The notes under the pieces were generated by a model that did not search any database, was not told where the DNA came from, and worked only from the letters and a program-made list of their open reading frames with translations. A DNA stretch of 36,237 bases, from the NCBI GenBank assembly GCA_002343485.1, contig DDST01000034.1, forward strand, positions 1 through 36,237, read 5' to 3'. The translations under genes and the position numbers were made by a program. Positions 1 to 8,379 of the stretch are shown here, piece after piece (the first letter of the stretch is position 1; each line of letters begins with the position of its first letter). The DNA comes from Proteobacteria bacterium UBA2383 (GTDB taxonomy: Bacteria > Pseudomonadota > Gammaproteobacteria > Competibacterales > Competibacteraceae).

Positions 1-1
1 G

Positions 2-2077
2 CATCGCTACCGCGCCAGCGCCGGGATTCGCGCCATCAACGAACTGAAACCGATTCTAGGACTGGAGCTGACCGCTACGCCGTTCGTTGAAACGGCGCGT
101 GGCGCGATACCCTTTAAGAACGTAATCGTCGATTATCCGCTGGGTCAGGCAATGCAGGACGGCTTCGTCAAGGAACCGGCGGTGGTGACGCGCAAGAACT
201 TCAACCCGGTGGGCATGTCGCTGGAGGAAATCGAGCACCTCAAGCTGGAAGACGGCGTGCGGCTGCATGAAAGCGTGAAGGTCGAGCTGGAAACCTACGC
301 CCGCGAAAGCGGCAATCCCATCGTCAAACCCTTCTTGCTGGTGATCGCCCGTGACACCGCCCATGCCGGGCAACTGTCCGAGTTAATCAAGTCCGACAGC
401 TTTTTCGAGGGGCACTACCGCGACAAGGTCATCCAAGTGGATTCGAGCAAAACTGGCGCGGAAGAAGAGGAAATGATCACGCGCCTGCTCAAAGTGGAGC
501 ACACCGAAGAGCCGACGGAGATCGTGATTCACGTCAACATGCTCAAGGAAGGCTGGGACGTGACCAACCTTTACACCATCGTGCCGCTCCGGGCCGCCAA
601 TGCTCGCATCCTCATTGAGCAATCCATCGGGCGCGGCCTGCGCCTGCCCTACGGCAAACGCACCGGCGTGACTGCCGTGGATCGGCTGAATATCGTCGCC
701 CATGATAAATTCCAGGATATCATCACCGAAGCCAACAAGCCGGACTCGACGATCCACTTGCAGGCGGTGGTGCTGGATGCGGATGCGCTTGGCCAGAAAA
801 CAATCACGGTGGTGTCGCAATCGCAATTGGCCACAAAACTGGGTTTGAAGCCTGCCCACGCGACGAATAGCACGACAGTAGCCGGGCAGGATCAGGCTCC
901 AGTTTTCGCCAAACCGGAAGAGCAGAAAGTCGCACAGATTACCTATGAGGTCATCCGCACGCTGGAAAACCAGCCGCAGGCGTTGCCGGCCATCGAACAT
1001 CTGAAAAAACCGGAAATCCAAGCAGCTATCGTCAAGGCGGTTGAGGAGCAACATCAACCGGCACAGTATGCACTCGAAGGCATGGGAGAAAAGGCAGACA
1101 TTGCCACCGTAGTGGCGAAAACGGTCGAGCTAGTGGCACAGCAGACCATCGATATCCCACGCATTCTCATGGTGCCTAAAGGCGAAGTTAAATCGGGCTT
1201 CAAGCCGTTCACCCTTGCACTTGCCACGCTGAAGTACCCGGCAGTATCCAACGAGCTTTGGATTCAGCACCTGCGCACTAATCAACTGGACGTGGTGTCG
1301 CTCGGGCATGGCGGTATCGAGGAAGCCCGGCTGGAAGACATTGTAGTCAGCGGCTTGGTGGATTTCGACGACGTTTCCTATGACGAACACGCCGGCCTGC
1401 TCTACGATCTAGCCACCCAGACCGTGCAGCATTTCAAGGGCTATTTGTCCGAAGAGGACACCCGCAAGGTGCTGCGCTGCTACCAGCGGGATATTGCCCG
1501 GTTCATTCACGCCCAGATGCAGGCCCATTACTGGGAGGAGGCCGTCGGTTACGAAGTGAAGATCAGCAAGGGCTTTACCGAGCTGAAGCAGAGCGCCTAC
1601 ACGGTTTCCGTACAAGAACCGCCCGCCAACTACCGGGTAGAGCCGGTGGACAAGAGCAACATGGCGAAGTACCTGTTCGGCGGCTTCCAACGTTGCCTCT
1701 ATCCGGTACAGAAGTTTGATTCCGATGCGGAGCGCAAGCTGGCGGTCATTCTGGAACGCGAGGCCCTCAAGTGGTTCAAACCCGCCAAGGGTCAATTCCA
1801 GATTTACTATCAGAACGGCGTGGATCACTTGGAATATCAGCCGGACTTTGTTGCCGAGATGGCTGACGCGATCTACATGCTGGAACCCAAAAAGCGCATG
1901 GAGCTTGATGACCCAATCGTCATTGCCAAGAAAGAGGCGGCTCTCAAGTGGTGCGCGAATGCCTCAGAGCATGCGGCAAGTTATGGCGGCAAGCCATGGC
2001 GCTATATGCTGATTCCACACGACGAGATTGCCGAGAATATTACGCTCGATGGTCTGGCGGTACGATTTGGCGGTTGA
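2..2077 (+). CDS. Type III restriction Res-like DEAD/DEAH helicase-nuclease, 3' part (5' end off window)
   Basis: The frame is open from the left edge, so the N-terminus with Walker A and B lies outside the window; 691 residues are visible. Near the start is helicase motif III (L-T-A-T-P, about residues 23-27). Motifs V and VI follow around residues 179-215: an E-G-W-D-V-T stretch, then Q-S-I-G-R-G-L-R-L-P. This is the superfamily 2 translocase of type III Res subunits and related DEAD/DEAH proteins. Near the C-terminus is a PD-(D/E)XK-like nuclease core with D615, E628 and K630. The usual E-T-K-G-R appears here as E-P-K-K-R, so the E-x-K pair is kept but its neighbours differ. It is inferred to be an ATP-dependent DNA-cleaving subunit. 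No methyltransferase (Mod) partner is visible downstream; a partner could lie to the left. It could also be a stand-alone helicase-nuclease of a defence locus. Confidence 0.85.
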   Translation, partial: HRYRASAGIRAINELKPILGLELTATPFVETARGAIPFKNVIVDYPLGQAMQDGFVKEPAVVTRKNFNPVGMSLEEIEHLKLEDGVRLHESVKVELETYARESGNPIVKPFLLVIARDTAHAGQLSELIKSDSFFEGHYRDKVIQVDSSKTGAEEEEMITRLLKVEHTEEPTEIVIHVNMLKEGWDVTNLYTIVPLRAANARILIEQSIGRGLRLPYGKRTGVTAVDRLNIVAHDKFQDIITEANKPDSTIHLQAVVLDADALGQKTITVVSQSQLATKLGLKPAHATNSTTVAGQDQAPVFAKPEEQKVAQITYEVIRTLENQPQALPAIEHLKKPEIQAAIVKAVEEQHQPAQYALEGMGEKADIATVVAKTVELVAQQTIDIPRILMVPKGEVKSGFKPFTLALATLKYPAVSNELWIQHLRTNQLDVVSLGHGGIEEARLEDIVVSGLVDFDDVSYDEHAGLLYDLATQTVQHFKGYLSEEDTRKVLRCYQRDIARFIHAQMQAHYWEEAVGYEVKISKGFTELKQSAYTVSVQEPPANYRVEPVDKSNMAKYLFGGFQRCLYPVQKFDSDAERKLAVILEREALKWFKPAKGQFQIYYQNGVDHLEYQPDFVAEMADAIYMLEPKKRMELDDPIVIAKKEAALKWCANASEHAASYGGKPWRYMLIPHDEIAENITLDGLAVRFGG

Positions 2078-2173
2078 GACTGGCGAAATAAGCCTGACCA
2101 CACGTTACGCTAACTGCGTCATATCCCCAGGGATATCAATGAACAGCGTGGCCCGCTGATGGACAAAAACCCA

Positions 2174-2201
2174 AACAAAAAGCCCGCCGTTACGCGGGCT
2201 T
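2174..2201 (-). terminator. Rho-independent terminator of ssrA
   Basis: An 8-bp GC-rich stem (2180-2187 with 2194-2201) closes a 6-nt loop. Read on the minus strand it is followed by a run of T residues (A run at 2177-2181 on plus). It lies about 34 nt beyond the CCA end of the tmRNA, where the primary transcript would end before 3' trimming. Confidence 0.85.
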
Positions 2202-2234
2202 CAGGGTATTTCTGGGTACTGCTGGATGTTGAAA

Positions 2235-2602
2235 TGGTGGAGGCGGGGGGAATCGAACCCCCGTCCGCAGATCCTCCGCCTTCGGCCCTACATGCTTAGC
2301 CTGATCTTTAATTTAACCTTTCGCAACCCGACCGGCAGGGCGTCGAACGGCGGTTCCGGTGAGTTTTAGAGCCTCCCCCCCGGACAGGTTTGGCGCGAGC
2401 TTGTGTTAGTCGACCTCTGAATGCCCCGAAAGGCTCCGGACCTCACAAGCAAGTTCCGGTCAAAGGCTAGCGGGCTTTAAGCCGCCAGAGCGTAGCTGTC
2501 GTCGTTGGCAACTATATTTTACAGCAAGATTAACGAGGCTAGCTGCATCCTCGACATGCGCCTTGGGTTTTGCAATCCACGTCGAAACCCGGAATCGCCC
2601 CC
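2235..2602 (-). ncRNA. ssrA: Transfer-messenger RNA (tmRNA)
   Basis: This RNA rescues stalled ribosomes with SmpB and adds a degradation tag. The 3' end (plus 2235 upward) is a tRNA-like T-arm with GGTTCGATTCC in its loop/stem region, then an acceptor strand ending in CCA that is encoded in the gene. The 5' end starts GGGGGCGATTCC at 2602, and its first six bases pair with GCCTCC before A-CCA. The 5' region keeps the family pattern GGGTTTCGACGTGG. An internal tag reading frame lies about 93 nt from the 5' end. The length of 368 nt is normal for one-piece gammaproteobacterial tmRNA. The T-rich terminator follows directly. SmpB is encoded on the same strand about 5.1 kb upstream, with an ABC exporter between them. 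Confidence 0.97.
2477..2509 (-). other. tmRNA tag-peptide reading frame
   Basis: Read on the minus strand, the resume codon GCC is followed by codons for N-D-D-S-Y-A-L-A-A and a TAA stop. The tag is therefore (A)NDDSYALAA. It ends in the conserved A-L-A-A that is recognised by ClpXP-type proteases, and differs from the E. coli tag (ANDENYALAA) at two positions. This confirms the strand and identity of the RNA. Confidence 0.93.
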
Positions 2603-2611
2603 TTGGGTAAC

Positions 2612-2617
2612 ATCATA
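2612..2617 (-). promoter_or_regulatory. Possible -10 element of ssrA promoter
   Basis: Read on minus, TATGAT ends 9 nt before the mature 5' G of tmRNA at 2602. No good -35 hexamer is seen 16-18 nt further upstream, and the 5' end is made by RNase P in known species, so the true start may be further upstream. Weak call. Confidence 0.3.
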
Positions 2618-2674
2618 TGATAGCCCAATAGCCGGAAAGTTCCATATATTTAACTGGACTCTCCAGGTTGCCGC

Positions 2675-3787
2675 TTACTGCAAACGGCTGCGCACCAGGA
2701 CCGTCGCTGCACTCAACGTCACCAGCGCCGTTACCGCCATTGGCCAGGCTTGGGCGGCCACATCCGCTGCGGGTAACGCTTTTACAAACGTGCCCTGGAC
2801 GATGATCAGAAAATGCGTCAAGGGAATGGCCTCAGCAACCCACTGCAAGACCGCCGGCATGTTTTCCACCGGCGTGGCGAACCCCGACATCAGAATCATC
2901 GGCACACCGGTTGCAAAAGCGCCCAAGATCGCCTGTTGCTGTGTGGCGCAGATGGAGGAAATCATCAGCCCCACCCCCACGATCGACAGAATGAACAATA
3001 ACATCGTCAGAAATAAGAGCCCCAGAGAACCCGTGAAAGGAATGCCAAAGGCAAACACGCCAGCCCCCACCATCAACATCCCCAGCGCCGTGCCGATGAC
3101 CAGCGCCGGCGCCGCCTTGGCCACGATGATTTCCATTGGCGTCGTGGGCGAAACCAGCAACTGATCGAAGGTGCCGAGTTCGCGTTCGCGCGCAATGGAT
3201 AGCGCCGTGACGATGAGGGAAGTAAACATCGCTAAAGTGCCAGCAAGGCTGGGCACAACGAACCAGCGGTAGATCAGATTCGGGTTAAACCAGTGCCGGA
3301 TGGCGAGGCTGCCGCTACCGGAGGAACCGGTGGCTTGAATCGTTGCGCCCAGATTACTGGCGATGTTCTCCACATAGCGAAGCGCCACTTGCCCGGAGTT
3401 GGCGCGGCGGCCATCGGCGATGACTTGCAAGGGCGCGGGACGGCCCGCCGCGACGTCGCGCGAGAAGGTCTCCGGTATGTCGATAGCCAGCAGCACCTGC
3501 TGCCGTTCAATCGCCTCTTGCAATTGCTGTGCGTCTAGCGCCGTCACCAGGCGTCCGACGAACGTGGCTGCGCCGATGCTGGCCACTAACTCCTGCGACC
3601 AGCGCCCGCCGTCACGATCATAAACGGCGATCGAGACGTTACGCACGTCGAGCGTCACTGCGAACGAGAAGAGGAACAATTGCATCAGCGGCGGCCCGAT
3701 GAGGATGGCCCGGGCGCGCCGGTCCCGCAGAATACTGAGCAGTTCTTTAATAATCTGCGCGCGCAGCCGTGACCAGGACAGATTCAT
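2675..3787 (-). CDS. ybhR: ABC-2 type exporter permease, YbhR-like
   Basis: A 370-residue inner-membrane permease of the ABC-2 family. The N-terminal segment (about 29-46) is hydrophobic. A large extracytoplasmic domain follows (about 48-175). Five further hydrophobic segments fill the C-terminal half (about 176-200, 224-246, 252-276, 285-302, 340-362). The A-R-E-R-E-L-G-T-F coupling-helix motif typical of this family lies between the second and third segments. The length matches YbhR/YhhJ proteins. It is the last gene of a four-gene run and starts 3 nt after the sister permease. It is expected to pair with that permease and the double ATPase to export a small molecule such as a drug or amphiphile across the envelope; the substrate cannot be inferred. 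The symbol is by family and operon order and could equally be yhhJ-type. Confidence 0.88.
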   Translation of the reverse strand: MNLSWSRLRAQIIKELLSILRDRRARAILIGPPLMQLFLFSFAVTLDVRNVSIAVYDRDGGRWSQELVASIGAATFVGRLVTALDAQQLQEAIERQQVLLAIDIPETFSRDVAAGRPAPLQVIADGRRANSGQVALRYVENIASNLGATIQATGSSGSGSLAIRHWFNPNLIYRWFVVPSLAGTLAMFTSLIVTALSIARERELGTFDQLLVSPTTPMEIIVAKAAPALVIGTALGMLMVGAGVFAFGIPFTGSLGLLFLTMLLFILSIVGVGLMISSICATQQQAILGAFATGVPMILMSGFATPVENMPAVLQWVAEAIPLTHFLIIVQGTFVKALPAADVAAQAWPMAVTALVTLSAATVLVRSRLQ

Positions 3788-3790
3788 GAT

Positions 3791-4903
3791 TCAGGTATCG
3801 AGGCTCTTGCGGGTCTTGGCCTTGGCGAGGGCAAAGAACACTGCCCCAATGGCCAGCATCGCCGCCATGTCCGGCAGCATCACCGCCCACACGTCACCGG
3901 CCAGGAAAACGGTCTGAAGCGAGGCAATGAAGTGGCGTGCAGGCACCACATAGGTGATGATGCGGAGGGGCGCGGGCATCGAGTCAATCTCGAAGAGGAA
4001 CCCCGAGAGCAGGAAGGCCGGCAGAAAGCCGGAGAAGAGCGCCGCCTGTGCAGCAATAAACTGATTCTTCGCAAGCGCTGAAATCATCAGCCCTTGGCCC
4101 AAGGCGGGAACGAGGAAGACCGCGGACAGCAGCAGCAAGGTGAACCAGGAACCGCGCAGCGGCACGTCGAAGACAAAGACTGCCAGCAAGGCCGAACCCA
4201 GCGTAGCCAGCAGTCCTAGCACAAAGTACGGCAGCAACTTGCCGATCAGAATTTCGGTGACCCGCGCCGGGGTTGAAAGCAACGCCTCCATAGTCCCGCG
4301 CTCCCACTCCCGGGCCACCACCAGCGCCGTGAGCAACGTGCCGATCATCGTCATGATGATGGCGATAGCGCCAGGCACGAGAAACCGGCGGCTTTCGATC
4401 TCGGGGTTGAACCAGAAGCGTGACCGCACCTCGACCACGGGCAGCGGGGGTTGCGCAACCCGGCTGGCCAGCCACTGGGTGATGACGCCTTGCGCATACC
4501 CGGCCACGAAGCCCGCCGTGTTGGGCTGCGAACCGTCGGTGATGACTTGCACCAGCGCGCCTGGCACGCTGGACACCAGCCGGCGTTCGAAATCTTGGGG
4601 GATGACGACGTAACCCTTGAGCCGGCCCGATACCACGTCACCAGCCACTTCCCGCCGGTCCCGCGCTGGAGTGACTTGAAAATACCGGGTTCCGCCGAAA
4701 GCTGCGGCGAGCGATTGAGCAGAAGCGCCATCCGATTCCAGCACCACGCCAATGGACACCTTGCGGATATCCAATGACACGGCATAGGCGAACAAGAACA
4801 GCAGGATCACGGGTAACACAAAGGCAATCAGGAAGGTCGAGGGATCGCGGATGACCTGAAGACTTTCCTTGCGCACCAGTGCGATCAGCCTCCGCCTGTT
4901 CAT
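3791..4903 (-). CDS. ybhS: ABC-2 type exporter permease, YbhS-like
   Basis: A 370-residue inner-membrane permease, paralogous to the next gene. It starts M-N-R-R-R with a cytoplasmic amphipathic stretch, then a transmembrane segment near residues 24-43. A periplasmic domain to about 175 and five C-terminal segments follow. The conserved R-E-W-E-R-G-T-M-E motif of the family is present. The start codon overlaps the stop of the ATPase gene (ATGA), which implies translational coupling. In E. coli YbhF/YbhS/YbhR, two such unequal permeases associate with one double-ATPase protein, and the same set is seen here. No truncation or missing motif was found. Transport direction (export) is family knowledge; the substrate is unknown. 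Confidence 0.88.
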   Translation of the reverse strand: MNRRRLIALVRKESLQVIRDPSTFLIAFVLPVILLFLFAYAVSLDIRKVSIGVVLESDGASAQSLAAAFGGTRYFQVTPARDRREVAGDVVSGRLKGYVVIPQDFERRLVSSVPGALVQVITDGSQPNTAGFVAGYAQGVITQWLASRVAQPPLPVVEVRSRFWFNPEIESRRFLVPGAIAIIMTMIGTLLTALVVAREWERGTMEALLSTPARVTEILIGKLLPYFVLGLLATLGSALLAVFVFDVPLRGSWFTLLLLSAVFLVPALGQGLMISALAKNQFIAAQAALFSGFLPAFLLSGFLFEIDSMPAPLRIITYVVPARHFIASLQTVFLAGDVWAVMLPDMAAMLAIGAVFFALAKAKTRKSLDT

Positions 4904-6681
4904 GCAGCCGCCTTCTTGGACTGAGCGGCATCTTGGGCATCCACCGCCTGGATCAGATGGATGAAGGCATCTTCCATGGCGGGTTCCTGGTTACGGCGGG
5001 TCCTGGCTTGCGCCTTGAGCGCATCCGGAGTATCAAGCGCGATCAGTTTCGCCCGGTACATCAGGGCCACACGGTCGCAATACTCGGCTTCGTCCATGAA
5101 ATGCGTCGTGACCAAAACGGTCACGCCCTTGCGCACCAAGCCATTGATATGCGTCCAGAACTCACGCCGGGTAATCGGATCGACCCCGGACGTGGGTTCG
5201 TCGAGGAACAAAACCGGCGGACGGTGCATGAGTGCGCAGGCCAGCGCCAGACGCTGCTTATAACCCAATGGCAGCTCATCAGGCGCGCTGTTGAGGCGCT
5301 TCTCAAGCTGAAAGGTCTGAACCATTTCCGCGATGCGCTCACGCTTCAAAGCGCCCTCTAGCCCGTAAACCCCGGCAGAGAACTCTAAGTTCTGCTGAAC
5401 CGACAACAACCCATAGAGCGAAAACTTCTGCGCCATATAGCCCAATTGCCGCTTGGCCTGGCTGCTGGCTGTACGCAGATCCAAACCGGCAACCCGCGCC
5501 ACGCCAGCGGTCGGGCGCAATAACCCGCACAGCATCTTGAACGTGGTAGATTTACCCGCTCCATTGGGACCCAGGAGTCCGAAGATTTCGCCTTTGCGCA
5601 CCTGAAAACTGACCTGGTCAGTGGCCGTGAACGCACCAAAGCGCCGGGTGAGGCCGCGACACTCCACAACGATTCCAGAGTCCAGAGCGACCGGCGCCAT
5701 CTTCTGCGCGATGGCAGACACGCCACCCGGACCGCCACCGAGGAGATCAATAAACGCATCTTCGAAACGAGGCGCGACCGGTTGAAGTTCCGCCCCTGCT
5801 TTTTTGGCAAAGGCTTCAATGGCGTCACGCTGGCTGGCGGTACGTAAGACGACACGGACCGCGTTGCCCTGGATCACGCCATCGCACACAGCGGGCAAAT
5901 GCAAAGCCTCTGACAGCAACGCGCGCCGGTCATGGCAGTGATTCAGGAGTTTGAAGCTGCGATCTTGCAATCGCGCCGTGAGTTCGCCAGGAACCCCGTC
6001 AAATTTGAGAACCCCTTCATTGAGCAGGAGCACCGCTGCGCAGCGCTCCGCCTCGTCGAGATAGGCTGTGGCCCAGATGACCGCCATTCCTTCATCGGTC
6101 AGCGCTTGCACCATGCGCCACAGGTCTTGCCGGCTCACCGGATCGACGCCGACTCCAGGTTCATCCAGCAGCAATACTTTGGGCGTGGCCATCAGCGCAC
6201 ACGCCAGCCCTAGCTTTTGCTTCATTCCGCCAGAGAGCTGGCCGGCCAGACGTGTGGTGAAAGGGCCAAGCCGGGTGAACTCCAGCAGCCGATGGAAGGT
6301 GTCCCGGTGAACGCGCCGCTCAAGCCCGCGCAACCCGGCATACAGGCGCAAGTTCTCCATCACCGAGAGGTCTTCGTAAAGTCCAAAGCGTTGCGGCATG
6401 TAGCCGATGAGGTCTGGCAGCGCCATGCTGTCACGTACCGGGTCCAGCCCGGCTACGGTGATGCGCCCCTCGGTCGGCGCCATCAGGCCCGCCATGAGGC
6501 GCATCAACGTAGTCTTGCCCGCACCATCCGGCCCCACCAGCCCCGTCAATCGTCCAGGCAGGATACGGCCCTGGATACCGCGCAGAGCCTCATTCTTGCC
6601 AAAACGCTTGATGACCCCGTTGAGTTCGACAGCCGCCGGTGGAATGGCTGGTAAAGCGGTATTCATCTGGTTCATCGCCAT
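4900..6681 (-). CDS. ybhF: Duplicated ABC transporter ATPase, YbhF-like
   Basis: A 593-residue cytoplasmic ATPase with two nucleotide-binding domains in one chain. The first has Walker A G-P-D-G-A-G-K-T-T (from about residue 50), signature L-S-G-G-M-K-Q and Walker B L-L-L-D-E-P. The second, in the C-terminal half, has G-P-N-G-A-G-K-S-T and Walker B L-F-L-D-E-P. Its signature is degenerate (L-P-L-G-Y-K-Q instead of L-S-G-G-x-x-Q). Such an asymmetric pair fits the YbhF/RbbA-type family and suggests one strong and one weak ATP site. The gene starts 2 nt after the adaptor gene and overlaps the first permease gene by 4 nt, so the four genes form one operon. It energises the two permeases. The ATG at 6681 is chosen; a second ATG lies four codons in (MNQMNT). 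Confidence 0.92.
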   Translation of the reverse strand: MAMNQMNTALPAIPPAAVELNGVIKRFGKNEALRGIQGRILPGRLTGLVGPDGAGKTTLMRLMAGLMAPTEGRITVAGLDPVRDSMALPDLIGYMPQRFGLYEDLSVMENLRLYAGLRGLERRVHRDTFHRLLEFTRLGPFTTRLAGQLSGGMKQKLGLACALMATPKVLLLDEPGVGVDPVSRQDLWRMVQALTDEGMAVIWATAYLDEAERCAAVLLLNEGVLKFDGVPGELTARLQDRSFKLLNHCHDRRALLSEALHLPAVCDGVIQGNAVRVVLRTASQRDAIEAFAKKAGAELQPVAPRFEDAFIDLLGGGPGGVSAIAQKMAPVALDSGIVVECRGLTRRFGAFTATDQVSFQVRKGEIFGLLGPNGAGKSTTFKMLCGLLRPTAGVARVAGLDLRTASSQAKRQLGYMAQKFSLYGLLSVQQNLEFSAGVYGLEGALKRERIAEMVQTFQLEKRLNSAPDELPLGYKQRLALACALMHRPPVLFLDEPTSGVDPITRREFWTHINGLVRKGVTVLVTTHFMDEAEYCDRVALMYRAKLIALDTPDALKAQARTRRNQEPAMEDAFIHLIQAVDAQDAAQSKKAAA

Positions 6682-6683
6682 CT

Positions 6684-7676
6684 CTACCCAGCGGGCGCAG
6701 TCTCAACCGTGACGGTGACCGGCATGCCCTGACGCAAGCCCTCATTGGCGCTGGTTACGACAATCCGCAAGCGATAGACCAAGCTGGTGCGCAGGTCCGT
6801 TGTTTCAACCGACTTCGGCGTAAACTCGGCGCGGGGCGAGATAAAGCCGATGTGCCCCTGGTAGATTTTGCTGGAAGAATCAGTGCGCACCTTCACCTTG
6901 ACGCCTGGCGCGATACGGCCCAAATGAGGCTCGCTGACATAAGCGCGCACATACACCGGGTCCCGCAGCGACAGGATGTAAACGGCGGTGTGGCTGTCCA
7001 CCATGCTGCCCGGCTCGCGCACCCGGCTGAGCACGATGGCATCGGCCAAGGCCACGAGTTGCGTGTCGTCCAGCGCCGTCCGCGCCTGGGCGCGCGTGGC
7101 TTCGGCACCGGCCCGCCGCGCCTGCGCGGCGGCAATATCTTCTAACCGGAAACCTTCCTTCTGCAACGATAGCGCCTGCTGCGCTGAAGCCAAAGCAGCA
7201 GCGGCTTCGTCACGAACGGCGCGCGCTGCTTCCAGCGTCTCTCGACTCGCTACCCTGGTGCTAGCAAGTTCGCTTTGCCGGCGAAAATCATTGTCCGCCT
7301 TGCGGAAAACGGCTTCCGTTTGGCGTACGGACTCTTCGGCGCGCCTGATTTCCTGGGGGCGATTGCCGCGTTGAAGTTTGTCAAGCTCCGCTTGGGCTTG
7401 CCGGACTTCAGCCTCTGCGACGGCAAGCGCATCCCGGTACGGTTGTGCGTCCAGTTCCGCCACGATGTCTCCCGCCTTCACGGTTGCGCCCTCGTCAACC
7501 ATCATCTTCAGGAGCCGGCCGGGTTGACGAAAGGCTAATTCGACCTCACGGATATCGACGTTGCCATACAACACGAGTGCGCCATCGATTGGGCGGTTTT
7601 TGCTATACTGCCAGTAGGTTACTCCTGCTATCAACGCCAGTAACACCACCACAGCACCACGAAATTTGGCTTTCAT
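6684..7676 (-). CDS. ybhG: HlyD-family membrane-fusion adaptor, YbhG-like
   Basis: A 330-residue periplasmic adaptor anchored by one N-terminal transmembrane segment (about residues 7-23). A lipoyl/barrel half-motif follows (G-N-V-D-I-R-E-V near 39-46, then D-E-G-A-T-V-K-A-G-D). Next is a long helical hairpin rich in Ala, Gln, Glu and Arg (about 80-205), predicted coiled coil. The barrel half then returns (R-E-P-G-S-M-V). This order is typical of membrane-fusion proteins linking an inner-membrane pump to an outer-membrane channel. No outer-membrane TolC is encoded nearby, so a shared one is expected. An AAGG about 9 nt upstream supports the ATG. It is first in the exporter operon, 52 nt after smpB on the same strand. 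Confidence 0.9.
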   Translation of the reverse strand: MKAKFRGAVVVLLALIAGVTYWQYSKNRPIDGALVLYGNVDIREVELAFRQPGRLLKMMVDEGATVKAGDIVAELDAQPYRDALAVAEAEVRQAQAELDKLQRGNRPQEIRRAEESVRQTEAVFRKADNDFRRQSELASTRVASRETLEAARAVRDEAAAALASAQQALSLQKEGFRLEDIAAAQARRAGAEATRAQARTALDDTQLVALADAIVLSRVREPGSMVDSHTAVYILSLRDPVYVRAYVSEPHLGRIAPGVKVKVRTDSSSKIYQGHIGFISPRAEFTPKSVETTDLRTSLVYRLRIVVTSANEGLRQGMPVTVTVETAPAG

Positions 7677-7728
7677 CTACTGATACCTTGTAGCATCGCT
7701 GATACCTGCGCGCACGAAAGCACCGGGC

Positions 7729-8199
7729 TTATCGTTCCCGCATCAAACGCTGCTTATCGCGATTCCAGTCACGGTCTTTCTCGGTGGCCCGCTTGTCATA
7801 TTCTTTTTTGCCCCGGGCCAGTCCGATGTCCAGCTTGGCCCGGTTATGCTTCCAGTACAGCGCCAGCGGAATCAGCGCGTAGCCTTTGCGTTCGACCGCG
7901 CCAACCAGCCGGTCGATCTCTTCCCGGTGTAACAGCAGCTTACGAGTACGGGTCGGGTCCGCATCGACATGGGTCGAGGCCGAGGTCAATGGCGACAGGT
8001 GGCAGCCGAACAAGAAGGCTTCGTTATCACGCAACAGCACATAACTCTCTTTAAGATGGGCACGGCCTGCCCGCAAGCTTTTGACCTCCCAGCCTTGCAG
8101 CGATAGCCCTGCCTCGAAATGTTCTTCGATGAAATAATCGTGATACGCCTTCTTGTTGCCAGCGATCTGATGATTAGAAACCGGTTTTTTCTTACTCAT
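7729..8199 (-). CDS. smpB: SsrA-binding protein SmpB
   Basis: A 156-residue RNA-binding protein that delivers tmRNA to stalled ribosomes. The family pattern is complete: N-terminal I-A-x-N-K-K-A-Y-H-D-Y, then E-A-G-L-x-L-x-G-W-E-V-K-S-L-R-A-G-R, the L-L-L-H-R-E-E-I motif and G-x-A-L-I-P-L. The basic C-terminal tail K-K-E-Y-D-K-R-A-T-E-K-D-R-D-W enters the mRNA channel in known structures. Length is normal. GGGA about 9 nt upstream supports the ATG. It is divergent from ratA; the smpB/ratA pairing is a well-known gammaproteobacterial arrangement. Its tmRNA partner lies on the same strand after the four exporter genes. Confidence 0.97.
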   Translation of the reverse strand: MSKKKPVSNHQIAGNKKAYHDYFIEEHFEAGLSLQGWEVKSLRAGRAHLKESYVLLRDNEAFLFGCHLSPLTSASTHVDADPTRTRKLLLHREEIDRLVGAVERKGYALIPLALYWKHNRAKLDIGLARGKKEYDKRATEKDRDWNRDKQRLMRER

Positions 8200-8379
8200 A
8201 TAGAAATCCCGTCAGTGATGCCGCAATCGTTTGCATCCCCCTCCCCCTCCTCCATAAAGGAAGCGGCGGATAAATAATTAGACTGAACACAGGATGCTTG
8301 AGGATGAACGCAGATTCAACGAAACTGGTGTTTTAAGGGTCCAATCCCCTATCGATAACGCCGCAATGGAGATTGAGTC

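Noticed and set aside
2235..2310. A separate tRNA gene at the CCA-ending T-arm
   Set aside because: The arm belongs to the tmRNA: no tRNA anticodon arm lies beside it, and the 5' partner strand and tag frame lie 370 nt away as expected for ssrA.
2505..3164. A 219-codon plus-strand open frame
   Set aside because: It overlaps the 5' end of the tmRNA gene and the ybhR coding region in antisense; its amino acids show no family pattern, so it is a shadow frame.
8237..8253. Pyrimidine-rich tract between smpB and ratA
   Set aside because: Low-complexity C/T tract with no repeat or hairpin partner; no evidence of function.
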